Origin: CAYQLY01 sp964418605
GTDB taxonomy: Bacteria; Bacteroidota; Bacteroidia; Cytophagales; Cyclobacteriaceae
Assembly (NCBI GenBank): GCA_964418605.1
Contig: CAYQLY010000002.1
Span: 186,001-250,000, forward strand
DNA: 64,000 nucleotides
Direction of reading: 5' to 3'
Shown: piece after piece, positions 60,783 through 64,000 of the stretch
Layout of the letters: every line of letters begins with the position of its first letter
How positions within the stretch are numbered: the stretch's first letter is position 1
Notes under the pieces: generated by a model
What the model was told of the DNA's origin: nothing
Databases searched by the model: none
The model's input: the letters and a program-made list of their open reading frames with translations, nothing else
Program-made: the position numbers and the translations under genes

Positions 60783-61676
60783 ATGCAATTGCTAGAAGGG
60801 AAACGAGTCGCAATTGAATTGCAAAAGAAAATTCGATTGGAAGTTGATAGTTTAAAAAAGACAAATCATCAACTTCCTCATTTGGCTATTATATTGGTTG
60901 GTAATGATGGAGCTAGTGAAACATATGTTTATAATAAAGTTAAAGCATGTGAAGAGGTAGGATTTCAGGCAACGTTGTATCGTTTTGATCGCTCTATTTC
61001 TGAAGAAGAATTGTTGGCGCATATTGAAACAGTAAATCAAAATTCAGCTATTCATGGATTGATTGTACAACTTCCTTTGCCTCCACATATTTCAGTAGAC
61101 AAGATTACACAAGCTGTTCATCCACAAAAAGATGTTGATGGATTCCATCCTCTGAATGTTGGACGATTGGTTAAAGGTCTTCCTACTTTTATATCAGCTA
61201 CCCCTTATGGTATCATGAAGCTTATAGCTTATTATGGTATTCAAACGGCTGGCAAGCATTGTGTTGTAATTGGTAGAAGTCAAATTGTGGGCACACCAAT
61301 GAGTATTTTATTATCCAGAAATAATTATCCGGGCAATGCAACGGTTACGCTTTGTCATAGCCATACGATTAACCTCACAGAAATTTGCTTAACTGCTGAT
61401 ATTATTATTACAGCATTAGGGAAACCTCATTTCCTTACGGAAGATATGGTGAAAGAGGGGGCCGTAGTCATTGATGTGGGTACAACTCGAGTGGAAGATC
61501 AAACAAAACAAAAAGGATATGTACTAAAAGGAGATGTTGATTTTGATCGTGTGGCTTCAAAATGTGCATATATTACACCTGTTCCTGGAGGCGTAGGCCC
61601 TATGACTATTTTGGCTTTATTAGAAAATACGTTAGCGGCGGCACGTATACAACAAGGATTGCAGGAGCGTTTTTAA
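60783..61676 (+). CDS. folD: Bifunctional methylene-THF dehydrogenase/cyclohydrolase FolD
   Basis: The enzyme interconverts 5,10-methylene-THF, methenyl-THF and 10-formyl-THF. Motifs: 'GNDGASETYVYNKVKACEEV' with catalytic Tyr and Lys, 'GLIVQLPLPPHI', 'PQKDVDGFHPLNVGRL', NADP-binding 'VVIGRSQIVGTPMSILL' and 'YITPVPGGVGPMTILALLEN'. 297 residues is normal. Confidence 0.98.
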   Translation: MQLLEGKRVAIELQKKIRLEVDSLKKTNHQLPHLAIILVGNDGASETYVYNKVKACEEVGFQATLYRFDRSISEEELLAHIETVNQNSAIHGLIVQLPLPPHISVDKITQAVHPQKDVDGFHPLNVGRLVKGLPTFISATPYGIMKLIAYYGIQTAGKHCVVIGRSQIVGTPMSILLSRNNYPGNATVTLCHSHTINLTEICLTADIIITALGKPHFLTEDMVKEGAVVIDVGTTRVEDQTKQKGYVLKGDVDFDRVASKCAYITPVPGGVGPMTILALLENTLAAARIQQGLQERF

Positions 61677-61718
61677 GTCTCTTTCTTCTTTGCTATATTC
61701 GAGCCTAAAATTAATTGT

Positions 61719-62261
61719 ATGAAGAAGATAGTACTTAGCTTATTTTTTAGTTTATTAGTTAGCCTTAATTTATTCTCATCTCCTATGAAATCATTCTATG
61801 ACTTTAAAATGAAAACGCTTGATGGCAAAGAAATCGATTTTTCAACTTTTAAAAATAAAAAAATATTAGTTGTTAATGTGGCATCTAAGTGTGGGTATAC
61901 ACCTCAATATGAAGGATTAGAAACACTATATAAAACTCATAAAGATAAATTGATTATTCTTGGATTCCCGGCCAACGATTTTGGTAAGCAAGAACCTGGT
62001 ACTAATGATGAAATAATGAATTTTTGTCAGAAAAATTATGGTGTTACATTTCTTATGTTTGAAAAAATTACTGTTAAGGGAGAAAATCAACACCCATTAT
62101 ATCAGTGGCTGACGAAAAAAGAACAAAACGGATGGAATGACGAAAGTCCAAAGTGGAATTTTTGGAAATTTTTAATTAATGAAAAAGGCGAGTTGGTTAA
62201 GGTTTTTAATTCGGATGTAGAACCTTTAAGTAAAGAACTTCTTACAGAAATAGAAAAATAA
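61719..62261 (+). CDS. Thiol-type glutathione peroxidase family protein, exported
   Basis: After a signal-like N-terminus ('SLFFSLLVSLNLFSS') the thioredoxin-fold domain shows 'VVNVASKCGYTPQYEGL' (peroxidatic Cys58), 'GFPANDFGKQEPG' and 'PKWNFWKFLI' (Trp146, Asn147). It should reduce peroxides, probably using thioredoxin. The position usually occupied by catalytic Gln in 'NQFG' is Asp87 here. It lies 6 bases before menA. Confidence 0.9.
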   Translation: MKKIVLSLFFSLLVSLNLFSSPMKSFYDFKMKTLDGKEIDFSTFKNKKILVVNVASKCGYTPQYEGLETLYKTHKDKLIILGFPANDFGKQEPGTNDEIMNFCQKNYGVTFLMFEKITVKGENQHPLYQWLTKKEQNGWNDESPKWNFWKFLINEKGELVKVFNSDVEPLSKELLTEIEK

Positions 62262-62267
62262 TCGTTC

Positions 62268-63167
62268 ATGAGTAGGTTGAAAATATGGATACAGGCATTT
62301 CGATTGCGGACGTTGCCTTTGTCGTTGGCTTCCATTGGAATGGGGAGTTTTCTAGCTCTATCACATGGGTCATTTAAATGGGCTATTTTTATTTTAACAC
62401 TACTTACTACTGTATGTCTTCAAATTCTTTCCAATTTGGCTAATGATTATGGCGATTTTATTCATGGCGCTGACCATAATCAACGTGAGGGACCTCTACG
62501 TACAGTTCAGCAAGGTCTTATTACTCCTTCTCAAATGAAAGCAGCTTTGTATGTCTTTAGTTTTTCAACACTTAGTATAGGTATTATACTTTTAATTTTT
62601 GCCTTTCCATTTAATTATTATTTTTTTATTTTTTTAATAATAGGTTTGGCAGCCATATTGGCAGCCATTGCTTATACATTAGGTAAAAAACCATATGGGT
62701 ATATGGGCTTAGGTGATATTTCTGTATTTATCTTCTTTGGGTTAGTCGGTGTTATAGGAAGTTATTATTTGCAAACAAAATCTATAAATTGGAATATAAT
62801 TCTACCTTCTAGTGCTTGTGGTTTTTTTGCAGTCGGTGTTCTAACAGTTAATAATATAAGAGATATTGAATCAGATAAAATAGCAGGTAAGCAATCTATT
62901 CCTGTGAGAATAGGAAGAAAATATGCGGTTTGGTACTATTGGGCATTACTGTTTTTAGGAATAGCGAGTATAGTGATTTATACTATTTTGACTTATTCAT
63001 ATTACACACAATGGTTATTTGTAGCAGTTATACCTTTAGTGATTATAAATGGGCGAGCTGTCAAATTAAAACTATCTCGTGACTTAGATCCCTATTTAAA
63101 GCAATTAGCTATCATTACATTAGTAACAGTTATTTTAGTAGGTATAGGATTGATTATTAAGTACTAA
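62268..63167 (+). CDS. menA: 1,4-dihydroxy-2-naphthoate polyprenyltransferase MenA
   Basis: Membrane prenyltransferase of menaquinone biosynthesis. Nine hydrophobic segments surround the two Asp-rich motifs: 'NLANDYGDFIHGADHNQREG' and 'VNNIRDIESDKIAGKQSIPV'. 299 residues and the sequence 'RLRTLPLSLASIGMGSFLAL' at the N-terminus are typical. Menaquinone use fits Bacteroidota respiration. Confidence 0.95.
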   Translation: MSRLKIWIQAFRLRTLPLSLASIGMGSFLALSHGSFKWAIFILTLLTTVCLQILSNLANDYGDFIHGADHNQREGPLRTVQQGLITPSQMKAALYVFSFSTLSIGIILLIFAFPFNYYFFIFLIIGLAAILAAIAYTLGKKPYGYMGLGDISVFIFFGLVGVIGSYYLQTKSINWNIILPSSACGFFAVGVLTVNNIRDIESDKIAGKQSIPVRIGRKYAVWYYWALLFLGIASIVIYTILTYSYYTQWLFVAVIPLVIINGRAVKLKLSRDLDPYLKQLAIITLVTVILVGIGLIIKY

Positions 63168-63198
63168 TGTTGTATATTGTATAGTAGATTAATATAAT

Positions 63199-64000
63199 AT
63201 GAAAAAAATCTTAGTTCCTATCGATTTTTCTGAGCAAGCTCTGAATGCATTGGATGTAGCTATTCAACTTGCCAAGCGAATGGATGCTGAAATCACCATT
63301 TTGCATATTGTAGAGGCTCCTATTCCGTCTGGTGTGTTTGTTGGAAGTGAGTTTATTCCACCTGGCGATAATTTATATTATTTAAAAACAGTAGTAGAGG
63401 ATGCTCGTTTACAACTCCAGTCTGTCTTAGAAAAAAATGAATCAAAGGGAGCAACTCTACATCAAGAGTTGGCGATTGGAAATCCTTATGTTCATATTTC
63501 TTCTTATATCGTTGATAAACAAGTTGATTTGGTTGTCATAGGATCTAAAGGCTCATCGGGTGTAGAGGAATTACTAATAGGTTCAAATACTGAGAAAGTA
63601 ATACGAAAAGCGAAGTGTCCAGTACTTACGGTAAAAGAGAAGGTATCTCATCTAGATATTCGCCGCATTGTATTTGCCAGCGATTTTGAAGAAGATGAAT
63701 TAACGATTATTCATTACATTAAAGATTTTCAACGGTGGTTTAAAGCCTCTCTTTATTTGGTTAAGATTAATACCCCCAATCACTTTGAGACAACTTCTTC
63801 TTCTCATCAAAAAATGGAGACTTTTGCACGTAAATATCAATTGGAAAACTATACATTCCATATCTACAATGAACTCGCAGCAGAGGATGGTATTGTATAT
63901 TTTGCTGAAGAGGTGCAAGCTGATCTTATCGCTATGGCTACTCATGGGCGCACAGGAATAACTCACCTATTTAGCGGCAGTATAGCTGAAAGTGTCGCTA
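63199..64000 (+). CDS. Tandem universal stress protein (UspA family), 3'-truncated by window edge
   Basis: The frame opens at ATG 63199 and is still open at the window end. The first Usp domain begins 'MKKILVPIDFSEQALNALDV' and has the ATP-binding loop 'VVIGSKGSSGVEELLIGSNT'. The second begins 'IRRIVFASDFEEDELTIIHY' and runs into 'IAMATHGRTGITHLFSGSIA', where it is cut. Two-domain Usps usually have ~275 residues, so only a few codons are missing. Confidence 0.92.
   Translation, partial: MKKILVPIDFSEQALNALDVAIQLAKRMDAEITILHIVEAPIPSGVFVGSEFIPPGDNLYYLKTVVEDARLQLQSVLEKNESKGATLHQELAIGNPYVHISSYIVDKQVDLVVIGSKGSSGVEELLIGSNTEKVIRKAKCPVLTVKEKVSHLDIRRIVFASDFEEDELTIIHYIKDFQRWFKASLYLVKINTPNHFETTSSSHQKMETFARKYQLENYTFHIYNELAAEDGIVYFAEEVQADLIAMATHGRTGITHLFSGSIAESVA

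Noticed and set aside
63700..63966. Minus-strand frame of 88 residues at the right end.
   Set aside because: It is antisense to the second Usp domain, which has clear motifs.

Overview
The window looks like an AT-rich chromosome segment of a Bacteroidota bacterium, most likely a gliding, Cytophaga- or Chitinophaga-like lineage (the exact genus cannot be read from it). The evidence is SprB-type repeats with a type IX secretion (T9SS) C-terminal sorting domain, many SusC/OMP_b-brl-type outer-membrane barrels, a streptopain-family lipoprotein, and promoter boxes of the Bacteroidota form TAnnTTTG. No rRNA, tRNA or CRISPR array was seen.

Layout. (1) 1-18080, plus strand: an envelope and secretion cluster. 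It holds the end of a SprB-repeat T9SS protein, a TANFOR/fibronectin-like protein, a giant 1462-aa secreted protein bracketed by two copies of a two-gene module (a putative Cys/His secreted protein followed by a YARHG-like protein), an outer-membrane barrel and an FN3-domain protein. (2) 18113-29962, minus strand: an integrated accessory element next to the 3' end of mnmE. It carries a tyrosine integrase, excisionase-like HTH proteins, a VirE-N/DUF3987 protein and a defence cargo: an HTH controller, a nuclease-methylase fusion, HsdS, remnants of further genes and a long prokaryotic Argonaute whose catalytic residues appear lost. (3) 30180-34475, minus strand: mnmE, a thioredoxin-like protein and two metal ABC permeases, one fused to a DtxR-like domain. 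(4) 34865-47048: a 'grasp-with-spasm' type RiPP locus made of a double-glycine precursor, an attenuator-like hairpin, an ATP-grasp maturase, a 77-aa unknown and a SPASM-type maturase. It is flanked by one co-directional and three convergent outer-membrane receptor paralogues. (5) 47143-64000: mostly housekeeping (grpE-dnaJ, ruvC, CPBP protease, dus, EamA, TPR, lepA, folD, glutathione peroxidase, menA, Usp), interrupted by a C10 peptidase with two small lipoproteins and by a FecA-like receptor with an AraC regulator.

The two most interesting systems are the RiPP locus, whose GwsS-like maturase appears to have lost its SPASM cysteines, and the catalytically dead long Argonaute sitting beside a restriction-modification operon on a mobile element. 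Family assignments come from reading motifs by eye; no database search was run.
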